From Brevibacillus laterosporus LMG 15441 (GTDB taxonomy: Bacteria > Bacillota > Bacilli > Brevibacillales > Brevibacillaceae): 64,000 nt of DNA. The stretch spans positions 3,134,501 through 3,198,500 of the forward strand of contig NZ_CP007806.1 of assembly GCF_000219535.2 (NCBI RefSeq). Reading direction: 5' to 3'. The translations under genes and the position numbers were made by a program. Positions 27,053 through 35,805 of this stretch are shown in pieces (position 1 is the stretch's first letter; each line of letters opens with the position of its first letter). The notes under the pieces are model-generated. The model saw only the letters and a list, made by a program, of their open reading frames with translations, had not been told where the DNA came from and did no database searches.

Positions 27053-27622
27053 TTATTCTCTGGCCACTTGCTTACGATAGCAATGACAGTCTACAACGTG
27101 ATCATTTACCATTCCAACAGCCTGCATAAAGGCATAACAGATGGTAGAACCTACAAACTTAAACCCTCGCTTCTTCAGATCCTTACTTAGTTTGTCACTA
27201 ATTTCTGTAGTTACCGGAACGTCTTGTAGACTAGAAGGATGGTTTTGGATAGGATTTCCGTCTACAAATGACCATATGTATGTGCTAAACGATCCAAATT
27301 CATTTACAACATCAAAATAAGCATTGGCATTGGTAATAACAGCTTGTATTTTAAGCTTATTTCTTACAATCCCTTCATTATTCATTAGTTCTGCTATTTT
27401 CTTGTCATCGTAGGCAATAATTTTTGATGGCTCGAATTGGTCAAAGGCTAGACGATAATTTTCTCTCTTTTTTAAAATGGTGTACCAGCTAAGTCCTGCC
27501 TGAGCCCCTTCCAAATTTAAATATTCAAAGAGTAACCGATCATCATAGACTGGGACGCCCCATTCTTTGTCATGATAATCAATATACAAGGGGTCTTGAT
27601 TTACCCAACCGCATCTATTCAT
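27053..27622 (-). CDS. tag: DNA-3-methyladenine glycosylase I
   Basis: 189 residues, normal for Tag. It excises 3-methyladenine from alkylated DNA. The N-terminal MNRCGWVNQDPLYIDYHDKEWG carries the zinc Cys and the family hallmark. LEGAQAGLSWYTILKKRE follows near residues 38-55, and the C-terminal zinc ligands are in VVDCHCYR. The ATG at 27622 follows AAGGAGGAAA at ideal spacing (the frame is open from 27646). It is monocistronic and lacks an adjacent ada or alkA gene. Confidence 0.96.
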   Translation of the reverse strand: MNRCGWVNQDPLYIDYHDKEWGVPVYDDRLLFEYLNLEGAQAGLSWYTILKKRENYRLAFDQFEPSKIIAYDDKKIAELMNNEGIVRNKLKIQAVITNANAYFDVVNEFGSFSTYIWSFVDGNPIQNHPSSLQDVPVTTEISDKLSKDLKKRGFKFVGSTICYAFMQAVGMVNDHVVDCHCYRKQVARE

Positions 27623-27718
27623 CTGCTTTTCCTCCTTAATTATCATTTACCGAACAAACGTTCCTTTTCTGTAAACCTATCATATCGAATGTTAAACCTG
27701 TAAGCAAGATGTAATGCT

Positions 27719-27757
27719 AAAAAAGCACCCTTGCTCAAGATCTGCAAAGATGCTTTT
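27719..27757 (-). terminator. Terminator of the ridA operon
   Basis: On the minus strand AAGCATC pairs with GGTGCTT, followed by TTTTTAG. It lies about 25 bases after the ridA stop. Confidence 0.7.
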
Positions 27758-27781
27758 CCTAATTTATCTACTACACTATCC

Positions 27782-28162
27782 TTACTCAACGACTGCAATC
27801 GCTTCAATCTCAACTAGTGCGCCTTTAGGCAAGGCAGCAACTTGTACGCAGCTACGTGCAGGAGCGTCTTTTTGGAAATATGTATGATAAGCCTCATTCA
27901 CTTTAGCAAAGTCGTTCAAATCCTGAACAAATACAGTCGTTTTTACTACCTTCTCTAAGCTTGTCCCCGCTTCTTCTAAGATAGCCTGCAAATTTTTCAT
28001 CGCTTGATGGGTCTGCTCTTCCACTGTTGCAAATAGGTCTGCCGTACCTGGCTTAAACCCTAATTGACCTGAAGTATACACCATGCCATTTACTTTAATT
28101 GCTTGTGAGTATGGTCCAATCGCTTGAGGTGCTTTTTCGGTATGAATAACTTGTCTGTTCAT
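27782..28162 (-). CDS. ridA: RidA family enamine/imine deaminase
   Basis: 126 residues, exactly the family size. RidA hydrolyses reactive 2-aminoacrylate and other enamines formed by PLP enzymes. Motifs: GPYSQAIKVNGMVYTSGQ near residue 17 and the C-terminal PARSCVQVAALPKGALVEIEA with the catalytic Arg. The ATG follows GGGGAGGATC. It lies about 30 bases after the CoA-disulfide reductase and is probably cotranscribed with it. Confidence 0.95.
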   Translation of the reverse strand: MNRQVIHTEKAPQAIGPYSQAIKVNGMVYTSGQLGFKPGTADLFATVEEQTHQAMKNLQAILEEAGTSLEKVVKTTVFVQDLNDFAKVNEAYHTYFQKDAPARSCVQVAALPKGALVEIEAIAVVE

Positions 28163-28195
28163 AATTGATCCTCCCCTAGATTTTCTTCTCTTTGC

Positions 28196-29530
28196 TTATT
28201 CTGCTACGTTCCCCGCTATATTAAGTACATCCCATGTTCGTGAAAACGGTGGAGAGTAACATAGATCAAGCATTCCTAACTCTTCTGTTGTCAGCTTGTT
28301 GTAAATAGCGGCTGCAAGCACATCAACTCGCAGGACAGCTCCTTGTTCCCCAACGATTTGTCCACCAAGAATGACCTTTGTCTCTGCATCATAAATCAGT
28401 TTAACATGAATGTCTACCTGACCAGGATAATAATGGGTCTGATTTTTGTCACGAATCAGGATTGTGTTATAGGAGAGCCCTAGCTCCTTTGCTTCCTTTT
28501 CTGAAAGTCCTGTACGCCCCGCTTCCAAATCTAGTACCTTTATGCAGGCAGAGCCTAATGTTCCGGGAAAATGACTATTGAGACCCACTAGATTTTCGCC
28601 TACAATTCGTCCTAGCTTATTAGCTGTGGTAGCTAACGGAATGTAGACTTCTTGTTTTTTGACCAAATGATAGACCGTTGCACAATCCCCAGCGGCATAA
28701 ACGTCTGGAAGAGAAGTCTCTCCATGCCCATTAATGACAAGCGCGCCATTTTCCAGCATCGTAATCCCTGTATCTGTAAGAAACCCCGTGTTCGGACGCA
28801 CACCAGTGGCTATCACGACAAGATCAGCCGGATATTGACCTTGATCCGTTATAACCCCCTCTACCTCTATTTCTCCGACAAACCCCTGCACACGTTCCTT
28901 TGTATGTAAAAGTACACCTTTACGAAGAATTTCATCAGTCATGATATCGGTGATTTCTTCATCAAATGTTTCAGGAAGAACTCGGCTATCTGCTTGAAAT
29001 AACCTCACCTCTTTCCCTACATGCAGCATAGCTTCCACGACTTCCATTCCAATATAGCCCCCGCCGATGACCACTACTTGCTTGTATTCAGGCTTCATGA
29101 CCTTTTCTTTTAGAGCTACACCATCCTGCATACTTTTTAGCGTGAAAATGTTCACAAGGTCTTTGTTATCAAACGGTGGTATAACCGCAGACGCTCCTGT
29201 AGCAATCATAATCTTGTCATATTGATCACCAAACTCCAGGCCCGTTTTTAAAGACTTCACTCGGATGGTTTTTGACTGTGGATGTAATGCCATCACCTGA
29301 TGCTTCGTATGCACTATAATTCCCGAATCGGCAAATTGCTCCTTCGTACGGGCAATCATTTGATTGGGATTCTCAAAAAAATTTCCTACAAAATAGGGTA
29401 AACCACATGCGCCAAACGATACCTCTTCGGTCATTTCATAGACAACAATCTCTGCATCTGCATGGATTCGCTTTGCTTTCGCTGCTGCACTCATACCCGC
29501 TGCAACTCCACCAATAATGATAATTTTCAT
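28196..29530 (-). CDS. cdr: CoA-disulfide reductase (FAD-dependent)
   Basis: Flavoprotein disulfide reductase of 444 residues. N-terminal FAD motif GGVAAGMSAAAKAKR; single redox Cys in SFGACGLPYFVGNF near residue 43 (the CoADR hallmark SFxxCGxP); NAD(P)-binding GGGYIGMEV near 160; second FAD site DVYAAGDCA near 275; C-terminal dimerisation domain. It reduces CoA disulfide, or related persulfides, with NAD(P)H. There is no fused rhodanese domain. The ATG at 29530 is 8 bases behind AAGGAGA. RidA follows in the same transcript. Confidence 0.9.
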   Translation of the reverse strand: MKIIIIGGVAAGMSAAAKAKRIHADAEIVVYEMTEEVSFGACGLPYFVGNFFENPNQMIARTKEQFADSGIIVHTKHQVMALHPQSKTIRVKSLKTGLEFGDQYDKIMIATGASAVIPPFDNKDLVNIFTLKSMQDGVALKEKVMKPEYKQVVVIGGGYIGMEVVEAMLHVGKEVRLFQADSRVLPETFDEEITDIMTDEILRKGVLLHTKERVQGFVGEIEVEGVITDQGQYPADLVVIATGVRPNTGFLTDTGITMLENGALVINGHGETSLPDVYAAGDCATVYHLVKKQEVYIPLATTANKLGRIVGENLVGLNSHFPGTLGSACIKVLDLEAGRTGLSEKEAKELGLSYNTILIRDKNQTHYYPGQVDIHVKLIYDAETKVILGGQIVGEQGAVLRVDVLAAAIYNKLTTEELGMLDLCYSPPFSRTWDVLNIAGNVAE

Positions 29531-29729
29531 CCACAACTCTCCTTTTGTGTGTAATAGGTTCTTTATCTAGGCTCAAAGGGATTCTAACAGCTAGCATTGC
29601 CACCTAAGGTTGAGTGCATCCATGTATTTCTTTGTTCTACCCCTATATCTGGTAAGATGATTTTGTAAATACTGAAATAAAAAGTGCTATACTAAAAAAA
29701 TAATGAATAAGAAAACGAGGGGAAATTTT

Positions 29730-30434
29730 TTGAAAAATTATCAAACCCTGTTATTTGATGTAGATGATACACTCTTAGACTTTGGTGCAGCAGAACGCTC
29801 AGCCCTACAATTACTTTTTAAGGATCAAAACCTTCTTTTAACGCCTGAGATCGAAGCGCATTATCAGCACATAAATCAGGGTCTATGGAGAGCCTTTGAG
29901 GAAGGGAAAATAGGTCGAGATGAGGTCATAAACACACGCTTTTCCATTCTATTCAAGGAATATGATCAAGAGGTGGATGGAGTCTTATTGGAGCAGAGCT
30001 ATCGCAGCTACTTAGAAGAGGGGCATCAGCTTATGAATGGGGCCTTGGAATTGATAACAAAGCTTCACAAGCATTATGACTTATATATTGTGACAAATGG
30101 TGTTTCCAAGACACAGTATAGACGCTTACGTGATAGCGAATTATATCCACTATTTAAGGGTATTTATGTTTCGGAGGACACTGGGTTTCAGAAGCCTATG
30201 AAAGAATATTTTGATTATGTTTTTGCCCAAATCCCTAATTTCTCTGTTGAAAAAGGCTTACTGATCGGGGATTCTTTAAACGCGGATATAAAAGGCGGAC
30301 AGCTAGCCGGGCTTGACACATGCTGGTTCAATCCCGGCATGAAGCCAAATCATACGGAATTTGTGCCAACTTATCAAATCCAAAAGCTTGAAGAACTATA
30401 TCAAATCGTTAGAATCAACTCTGCCATCCTCTAA
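29730..30434 (+). CDS. yjjG: YjjG-type HAD nucleotidase
   Basis: 234 residues. HAD motif I LLFDVDDTLLDFG, motif II VTNGVS, and motif III/IV GFQKPMKEYF...IGDSLNADIKGG mark the YjjG group that dephosphorylates non-canonical pyrimidine nucleotides. An ATG at 29703 lies in frame, but the ribosome site GAGGGG fits the TTG at 29730, and the product then begins MKNYQTLLFD as in relatives. Monocistronic, ended by the hairpin at 30471-30524. Confidence 0.88.
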   Translation: MKNYQTLLFDVDDTLLDFGAAERSALQLLFKDQNLLLTPEIEAHYQHINQGLWRAFEEGKIGRDEVINTRFSILFKEYDQEVDGVLLEQSYRSYLEEGHQLMNGALELITKLHKHYDLYIVTNGVSKTQYRRLRDSELYPLFKGIYVSEDTGFQKPMKEYFDYVFAQIPNFSVEKGLLIGDSLNADIKGGQLAGLDTCWFNPGMKPNHTEFVPTYQIQKLEELYQIVRINSAIL

Positions 30435-30470
30435 CTTTGATTCAAAACGAAATCTCTATACAATAAAAAA

Positions 30471-30524
30471 CCTATCATGTAATCCATATCTTGTCACATA
30501 ACCACCTTAAGATTACATGATAGG
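30471..30524. terminator. Bidirectional terminator (14-bp stem)
   Basis: CCTATCATGTAATC at 30471-30484 is the exact reverse complement of 30511-30524, with a 26-base loop. On the minus strand it is followed by TTTTTTATTG. It separates convergent yjjG and cyuA. Confidence 0.85.
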
Positions 30525-30530
30525 GCCTAT

Positions 30531-31826
30531 TTATTTCTTCTGCTTCTTAACCATCATCTCTAGCATCAGCTCATCCATTTTACCTGAGCCTTCATTGCCT
30601 AGACGGCAGAAGTTGTCGATCGTTTTTTCTAAGCCATCATCAATAATTCCATTTGTTCCAGGTACCCCGATCCCCTGTGACGCTAACAAGGCAGATTGTA
30701 CGGCTGCACCTGTACAAGTAGACACTTTCATTGCACAGCCTGCTTTAGCCCCATCACACAGCATACCTGTTACATTCCCAATCGTATTTTGAATGGCAAA
30801 AGAAATTTGATTAAGATTACCACCGAGTAGATACGTAATTGCCGCAGCCGCGCTAGCTCCCGCAACCGTTACTCCGCATAATGCAGATAATCTGCCAAAT
30901 TTTGATTTAATCCAAATAGCTAATAAATGGCTAAAGGTAACGGCTCGAATCATCTGTTCATCGGATGATCCCAATTTATCTGCAACCGCAACCACTGGCA
31001 TTGTTACGGAAATCCCCTGATTCCCACTGCCTGAATTGGACATTACAGGTAACATAATCCCAGCCATCCTTGCATCTGAACCTGCGGCTGTTACTGACAT
31101 GGCATGCGTAATTAAGTCATCGGATAATAATCCCTTGGCAACATTATCCTTGAGGATTTTCCCTACCTGTAATCCGTAGTTGTTTTTTAGTCCCTCCATG
31201 CAGATTGCTCGATTTAGCTCAATGCTTTGCTTGACCAGAGTCAACTCATCAAGAGACACTTCCATAACAAATTGATGGATACTATCTAGCGTCAGGGTTT
31301 CACATATGTCTTTTTCTTGCCCGCCCTGCTCATGATAGTAGTCGCATTCCTTTTCAAATATAGTAGCTCCATTTACTTCAATCCGTCTGATTTCTGTATG
31401 CATATCTTCGATGATTACTTTGGCATAATCAGAGGACGAGTGGACAGTGACTTCAATATATAACTTTTTGGGCGTGTCTGCTAACTGAATCGTGACATTG
31501 CCAGCTTCAACGAATTCAAGTGCCTGTTGTTCAAATTCGGGTCCTACATTCTTCAACACTTCTAGCTTTCGTTCATGATCGCCTGCCAAAGCACCCAATG
31601 CAGCCACAAAATCAATCCCGGTTTGTTTCATGCCAGGTATTCCAACTGCCATAGCATTTTTCATCACATTCGCACTAATTGTTACATCAATAGAGGTAAT
31701 GGCGGCTTCCAGATAACTTTTGGCGACAGAGGTTGCCCAAGCAATAGCTACAGGCTCCGTACACCCAAGAGCAACAACCAATTCTTTTTCTAATAGCTGT
31801 ACAATCTTTTTGCTCATATCTCTCAT
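30531..31826 (-). CDS. cyuA: L-cysteine desulfidase / UPF0597 family (CyuA, YhaM)
   Basis: 431 residues, alpha subunit-type serine-dehydratase superfamily. It probably breaks L-cysteine into pyruvate, ammonia and sulfide with an oxygen-sensitive Fe-S cluster. N-terminal VVALGCTEPVAIAWA is the family signature. Further Cys are in LSALCGVTVAG and MLCDGAKAGCAMK, the expected cluster ligands, and GSGNQGI matches the substrate loop. The ATG follows AAGGAAG and lies 17 bases after the regulator stop, so the two form an operon. Confidence 0.9.
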   Translation of the reverse strand: MRDMSKKIVQLLEKELVVALGCTEPVAIAWATSVAKSYLEAAITSIDVTISANVMKNAMAVGIPGMKQTGIDFVAALGALAGDHERKLEVLKNVGPEFEQQALEFVEAGNVTIQLADTPKKLYIEVTVHSSSDYAKVIIEDMHTEIRRIEVNGATIFEKECDYYHEQGGQEKDICETLTLDSIHQFVMEVSLDELTLVKQSIELNRAICMEGLKNNYGLQVGKILKDNVAKGLLSDDLITHAMSVTAAGSDARMAGIMLPVMSNSGSGNQGISVTMPVVAVADKLGSSDEQMIRAVTFSHLLAIWIKSKFGRLSALCGVTVAGASAAAAITYLLGGNLNQISFAIQNTIGNVTGMLCDGAKAGCAMKVSTCTGAAVQSALLASQGIGVPGTNGIIDDGLEKTIDNFCRLGNEGSGKMDELMLEMMVKKQKK

Positions 31827-31843
31827 AGCCGTCTTCCTTTTCG

Positions 31844-32533
31844 TTAAAGTAAATCCTTCTCTTCTTCCTTGATTTTTTGCAAGTACCGGTAAATAGTTGG
31901 TTCTGAGGATTTTAATTGCTTGGAAATCGCATGTACACCGCCTTTTAACTGAAAAGCACCTTGATGGTACAATTTTTTCACAATCTCCATTTTCTCCTGT
32001 ACCGTCATCCGCTCCGGTGGTGTTGGTAGATCCATCATCGTATGGTGGATCATACTAGCAAGTACATCCTCTGCCTGACCATGCAGGTGCTCCGGCAGGT
32101 GTTCTGCATCTCTGCGTCCTGTATGCTCTACCTCTTGCGGCTGCTCCCCGATGTGTAAAAAGCTATCGATCCACTCTTTTGCTTTTTCAAAATGTTCCAC
32201 ATCCGAATTGACACACAGCACACCGATTAGCTCATTTGCTTGATTCTTAATAAAATAGCTCCATGAGCGAAAAACCTTCCCATTTTTACCGTATGCCTTA
32301 TAGTTTGCAATAAATTCCTTTTTTAAATAGGTCTTATCCTGTAGTACCTGTAGCACCAGATTCGTGGGTGCGTCTCCTACTTTTCTTCCACTAATATGCC
32401 CATTCTCAATCGCGATAATAGAGGTTTCCTGCTGAGACAAGTCATGTAAAACTACCTCTGAATGCTTGCCAAGAATGGAGGCGATAAAGGAGACAAGTGG
32501 AACATACATCTGTAGAACTGCTGTATTCTGCAT
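31844..32533 (-). CDS. YheO-type PAS/HTH transcriptional regulator
   Basis: 229 residues. The YheO PAS-like domain covers about residues 8-120 (VVLHDLSQQETSIIAIENGHISGR, SWSYFIKNQANELIGVLCVN). A C-terminal HTH follows near residues 180-225 (FQLKGGVHAISKQLKSSEPTIYRYL). Such regulators are often encoded next to amino-acid degrading enzymes, and it probably controls cyuA in response to cysteine or a related signal (inference). The ATG follows GGAGAAA. Confidence 0.88.
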   Translation of the reverse strand: MQNTAVLQMYVPLVSFIASILGKHSEVVLHDLSQQETSIIAIENGHISGRKVGDAPTNLVLQVLQDKTYLKKEFIANYKAYGKNGKVFRSWSYFIKNQANELIGVLCVNSDVEHFEKAKEWIDSFLHIGEQPQEVEHTGRRDAEHLPEHLHGQAEDVLASMIHHTMMDLPTPPERMTVQEKMEIVKKLYHQGAFQLKGGVHAISKQLKSSEPTIYRYLQKIKEEEKDLL

Positions 32534-32748
32534 GCTGTATTTCTCCGTTTTCCATCATTGTTAGCGTTAAAAAAGATAATAAGATTTTATCATCACAATA
32601 ATATTTTTTCTACATATTTTGATCCTCAAAACTGTTTAAAGATGCTGTAAATACACTTCCCCTTCTCTCTTTTGCACAAAATAAAATACGCATCTTAGGT
32701 TTGTCCATTGAGTTACTATAAATCATCCTTTATGATTCTTTTAGTAGA

Positions 32749-32763
32749 TGATAATGATAATCA
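32749..32763 (+). promoter_or_regulatory. Candidate Fur box
   Basis: TGATAATGATAATCA matches the 7-1-7 Fur consensus TGATAATNATTATCA at 14 of 15 positions. It lies 45 bases upstream of the iron-siderophore binding-protein ATG. Confidence 0.85.
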
Positions 32764-32807
32764 TTACTTTTGAAATAATATGTACATATGCTGGAGGAAC
32801 GTATATC

Positions 32808-33833
32808 ATGATCCAAGTCCGAAAAAATATCGTAAATTTGTGTATGATTGCGATGATTGGAGCTGTTGTAGCGGGGTGTGGCGGCCCTTCGGAAGCGCAA
32901 AAAAGCAGTACAGAGCAACATTCGACGCAAATCAATCAAACAAATACACCACCTACCTCTTCTGATGTTACGAAGCAGGATACGAGAGGCACAACTGTTT
33001 CAACTCGAAAATTTACAGATTATAAGGGGCATTCTGTGGATATTCCTGTTGAACCACAACGCATTATTTATCATGGAGAAACATTGAGTGATTTATTGGC
33101 CCTACAGATAAATGCTGTTGGTACATCCTCCGAATTCTTTTCAAACACCGTTTATGAAGATAAAGTCAAACAACATACTGTAGATGTTGGATTTCCGATC
33201 AATCTTGAACAAGCGTTGGGTCTTGAACCAGACTTAATTATTCTTGCAAGTACAGACGAGAAGGAATACGCACAGCTTTCTAAAATCGCGCCTACAGTTA
33301 TGTTCGATACCTTCGCACCGTTAGACGAGCGTATCACTTTATTAGGCAGTATCGTTGGAAAAGAGCAGCAAGCAAAAGAATGGCTGGCTGATTACCATGC
33401 CAAAGCTGATAAAATGTGGGATGAGCTGCACAAAAATGGGTTAGGAAATGACGAGACTGCTTCTGTGTTCACCTATTATCCCGGCAATCGCTTATTTGTT
33501 ATGGCAAGTACAGGGCTTTCACAAGTGCTATACCAGCCAAATGGCTTTAGACCAACCGCACCAATTCAAGAAATTTTAAACAATAATACTGGATTTAAAG
33601 AAATTTCTATGGAGCTTCTACCGAAATATGCCGGTGATCGGATTTTTATTCTCACTCCTATCGCTGATGAAGCGAAAAGATCTACAGAGGATTTACTACA
33701 ATCAGCAATGTGGAAGGAGCTACCTGCCGTAAAACAGGGGCATGTCTATTCCCTTGACATCGTGAAATCAGGTAGTGACGCTTTAACAAGAGAATGGCTG
33801 GTAGAAAAATTACCTAAGCTACTAAAAAAATAA
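32808..33833 (+). CDS. Iron-siderophore ABC substrate-binding lipoprotein
   Basis: 341 residues. The signal peptide ends in the lipobox VAGC near Cys21, followed by a Ser/Thr/Gln-rich linker. The body is a helical-backbone FhuD/FecB-type binding protein (Peripla_BP_2): RIIYHGETLSDLLAL, LEPDLIILAST and KIAPTVMFDTFAPLDERI. It would hand ferric siderophore to FecCD permeases, probably those at 38711-40804. The ATG follows GGAGGAACG. It is Fur-box controlled. Its body is paralogous to the C-terminal domain of the next gene. Confidence 0.93.
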   Translation: MIQVRKNIVNLCMIAMIGAVVAGCGGPSEAQKSSTEQHSTQINQTNTPPTSSDVTKQDTRGTTVSTRKFTDYKGHSVDIPVEPQRIIYHGETLSDLLALQINAVGTSSEFFSNTVYEDKVKQHTVDVGFPINLEQALGLEPDLIILASTDEKEYAQLSKIAPTVMFDTFAPLDERITLLGSIVGKEQQAKEWLADYHAKADKMWDELHKNGLGNDETASVFTYYPGNRLFVMASTGLSQVLYQPNGFRPTAPIQEILNNNTGFKEISMELLPKYAGDRIFILTPIADEAKRSTEDLLQSAMWKELPAVKQGHVYSLDIVKSGSDALTREWLVEKLPKLLKK

Positions 33834-33872
33834 AGTGGCCCTCCTTAAAAATATGTGAATAAAATACATGAA

Positions 33873-33906
33873 GAAGCTTTTCAAAGATGATTGAAAAGCT
33901 TCTTTT
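33873..33906 (+). terminator. Rho-independent terminator
   Basis: GAAGCTTTTCAA pairs exactly with TTGAAAAGCTTC (12 bp, 6-base loop), followed by TTTTCTTTTT. It separates the binding-protein gene from the Btr-like regulator. Confidence 0.92.
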
Positions 33907-33929
33907 CTTTTTATACAATGAAACACAAC

Positions 33930-33944
33930 TGATAACAATTCTCA
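33930..33944 (+). promoter_or_regulatory. Candidate Fur box of the Btr-like regulator
   Basis: TGATAACAATTCTCA matches the Fur 7-1-7 consensus at 13 of 15 positions and lies 21 bases before the regulator ATG. Confidence 0.65.
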
Positions 33945-33964
33945 CCAAAGAGGAGGAGAACAGA

Positions 33965-35617
33965 ATGACTCAGCTTACATCTACTTGTGTTCCACTCCGT
34001 TCCTTGCTTTTTCATCTGTCAGCTATTGAGATGATTAGTAAGCCAGTAGGATGGAAGTCCGAAATGGAAACCTCTCATTATCATACCCTTTTCATTTTTA
34101 GTAAGGGAAAGAGCACCGTACATATCGGCACGGACGTCTTTCAATTATTGCCTGAAAAATGCTATTCCCTTCCCCCAGGGAGTAAGGTTCAGATTGAAAA
34201 TGGATACGATAGTGAAATTCAATTCTATCAGATTACGTTTACCGTAATTCAAATAGGTGAATCCCAGCATACCACTTATTCTGGCAACATACTGCCTGAC
34301 AAACAAGAAATAACGGTATACCCATTCTCACGTTTACATCGTCTCGCCGAAGCGTTATATGCGGGAAACGGCCATTCTTCCGAGCTTGAATGGTTTAAAC
34401 AGCATCTTTATTTTCAGGATTTGCTAGGCTTTCTGTTTGAACATACTCTTCATTATAATCAGTCGTTTCATTCCACTCTCTCGGTAGAAAACACGATTCA
34501 TTATATGAAACAAAACTATATGGACAACATTACAGTTAAACAGCTTGCCCAGCTAGCTCATGTAGCTTCTTGGAAATACACAACGATCTTCCAGGAATTA
34601 ACAGGAAAGAAACCACTAGACTTTTTAACCGAGCTACGCATTAACCATTCGAAGGAATTATTAACTCATACCAACAGTCCCCTGCGCGATATTGCTTCCC
34701 AAGTCGGGTTTTCAGATGAGTATTATTTCAACCGCCGCTTTCGCCAAATGACGGGGATTGCTCCGAAGCAGTATGCTCTGATGATGCGGCGTGGGAAGGC
34801 TATTAAGGACTGGACAGGTCATGAGGTTAATATTCCCACACATCCAAAACGCATCATTTATCATGGCGAAACATATGGGGATTTGCTAGCTTTAGGCGTG
34901 AAGGCTGTCGGTGGAGGTTATGTTTTAGTGGATCACCCCATCTATAAAGATCGGGGAATTGAAGTACAAGATATCGGCTTGCCTATTAATCCTGAAAAAA
35001 CGATGGCTCTCAAGCCTGATTTGATTATTTTCGCTAATGCTGACGAAAATGAATATAAAAAAATTTCCCGAATTGCCCCTACGGTTACTTTTAATTCATT
35101 TGCGCCACTTGCTGAACGTATTCAAACTCTCGGCAAAATATTAGATAAGAAGAAAGAGGCACAAAAATGGTTAGACTGGTATGATACAAAAGCTACTAGC
35201 ATGTGGCAGCAGCTACGTTCAAAAATACCCCCCGGAGAAACCGCCTCCGTCTTTCTCTATGAACATGGCAAGCATTTGTATGTCATGGGGACTACAGGTC
35301 TTTCATCAGCACTTTATCATCCACTGGGCTTTCAACCAGTACCCAAAATACAAGAAATCCTGGATTCAGGTTCAGGTTTTATGGAAATCTCGGAGGAAGA
35401 CTTGCCACAATATGCTGGTGATCGGATTTTCATGCTTTTATCCACTAATTCAGAGTCTAGACAAGCTACCGCTGAATTAATGGACACCTCTTTATGGAAA
35501 AGCCTCCCAGCGGCTCGCAATGGATACGTATATCTGGCAGAAGCAGAGAGATGGAATTATGCAGATGCGCTGACAAGAGAGTGGTTGCTGGAAACTCTCC
35601 CCCAGCTCATTGTGTAG
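33965..35617 (+). CDS. btr: AraC-family regulator fused to a siderophore-binding domain (Btr-like)
   Basis: 550 residues with three parts. An N-terminal cupin-like AraC ligand domain fills about residues 1-130. An AraC HTH covers about 170-275 (ENTIHYMKQNYMDNITVKQLA, IASQVGFSDEYYFNRRFRQ, GIAPKQYA). A C-terminal Peripla_BP_2 domain covers about 280-545 (RIIYHGETYGDLLAL, TTGLSSALYHPLGFQP). This is the layout of Bacillus Btr, which activates siderophore uptake when its domain senses the ferric siderophore in the cytoplasm. There is no signal peptide, so the binding domain is intracellular. The ATG follows GAGGAGGAG (frame open from 33887). Confidence 0.92.
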   Translation: MTQLTSTCVPLRSLLFHLSAIEMISKPVGWKSEMETSHYHTLFIFSKGKSTVHIGTDVFQLLPEKCYSLPPGSKVQIENGYDSEIQFYQITFTVIQIGESQHTTYSGNILPDKQEITVYPFSRLHRLAEALYAGNGHSSELEWFKQHLYFQDLLGFLFEHTLHYNQSFHSTLSVENTIHYMKQNYMDNITVKQLAQLAHVASWKYTTIFQELTGKKPLDFLTELRINHSKELLTHTNSPLRDIASQVGFSDEYYFNRRFRQMTGIAPKQYALMMRRGKAIKDWTGHEVNIPTHPKRIIYHGETYGDLLALGVKAVGGGYVLVDHPIYKDRGIEVQDIGLPINPEKTMALKPDLIIFANADENEYKKISRIAPTVTFNSFAPLAERIQTLGKILDKKKEAQKWLDWYDTKATSMWQQLRSKIPPGETASVFLYEHGKHLYVMGTTGLSSALYHPLGFQPVPKIQEILDSGSGFMEISEEDLPQYAGDRIFMLLSTNSESRQATAELMDTSLWKSLPAARNGYVYLAEAERWNYADALTREWLLETLPQLIV

Positions 35618-35696
35618 TTAGCTCTAGTTTTTTAGCCGTATCATTAATCATACGAATTGACCTTATTGCTCAGCAGTACTTTTTTGTCGATACATC

Positions 35697-35737
35697 AAAA
35701 AGCAGACAGACACTCCCTATTGGTGTCTATCTGCTTT
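35697..35737. terminator. Bidirectional terminator
   Basis: AAGCAGA-AGACAC pairs with GTGTCT-TCTGCTT with one mismatch, between convergent btr and the NADP reductase. Confidence 0.82.
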
Positions 35738-35805
35738 CTGTTTACAAGATGATTCAAATGTTTTCCCGTGTAACTATCCTCCAAGCATAGCTGAAAATTC
35801 AATTA

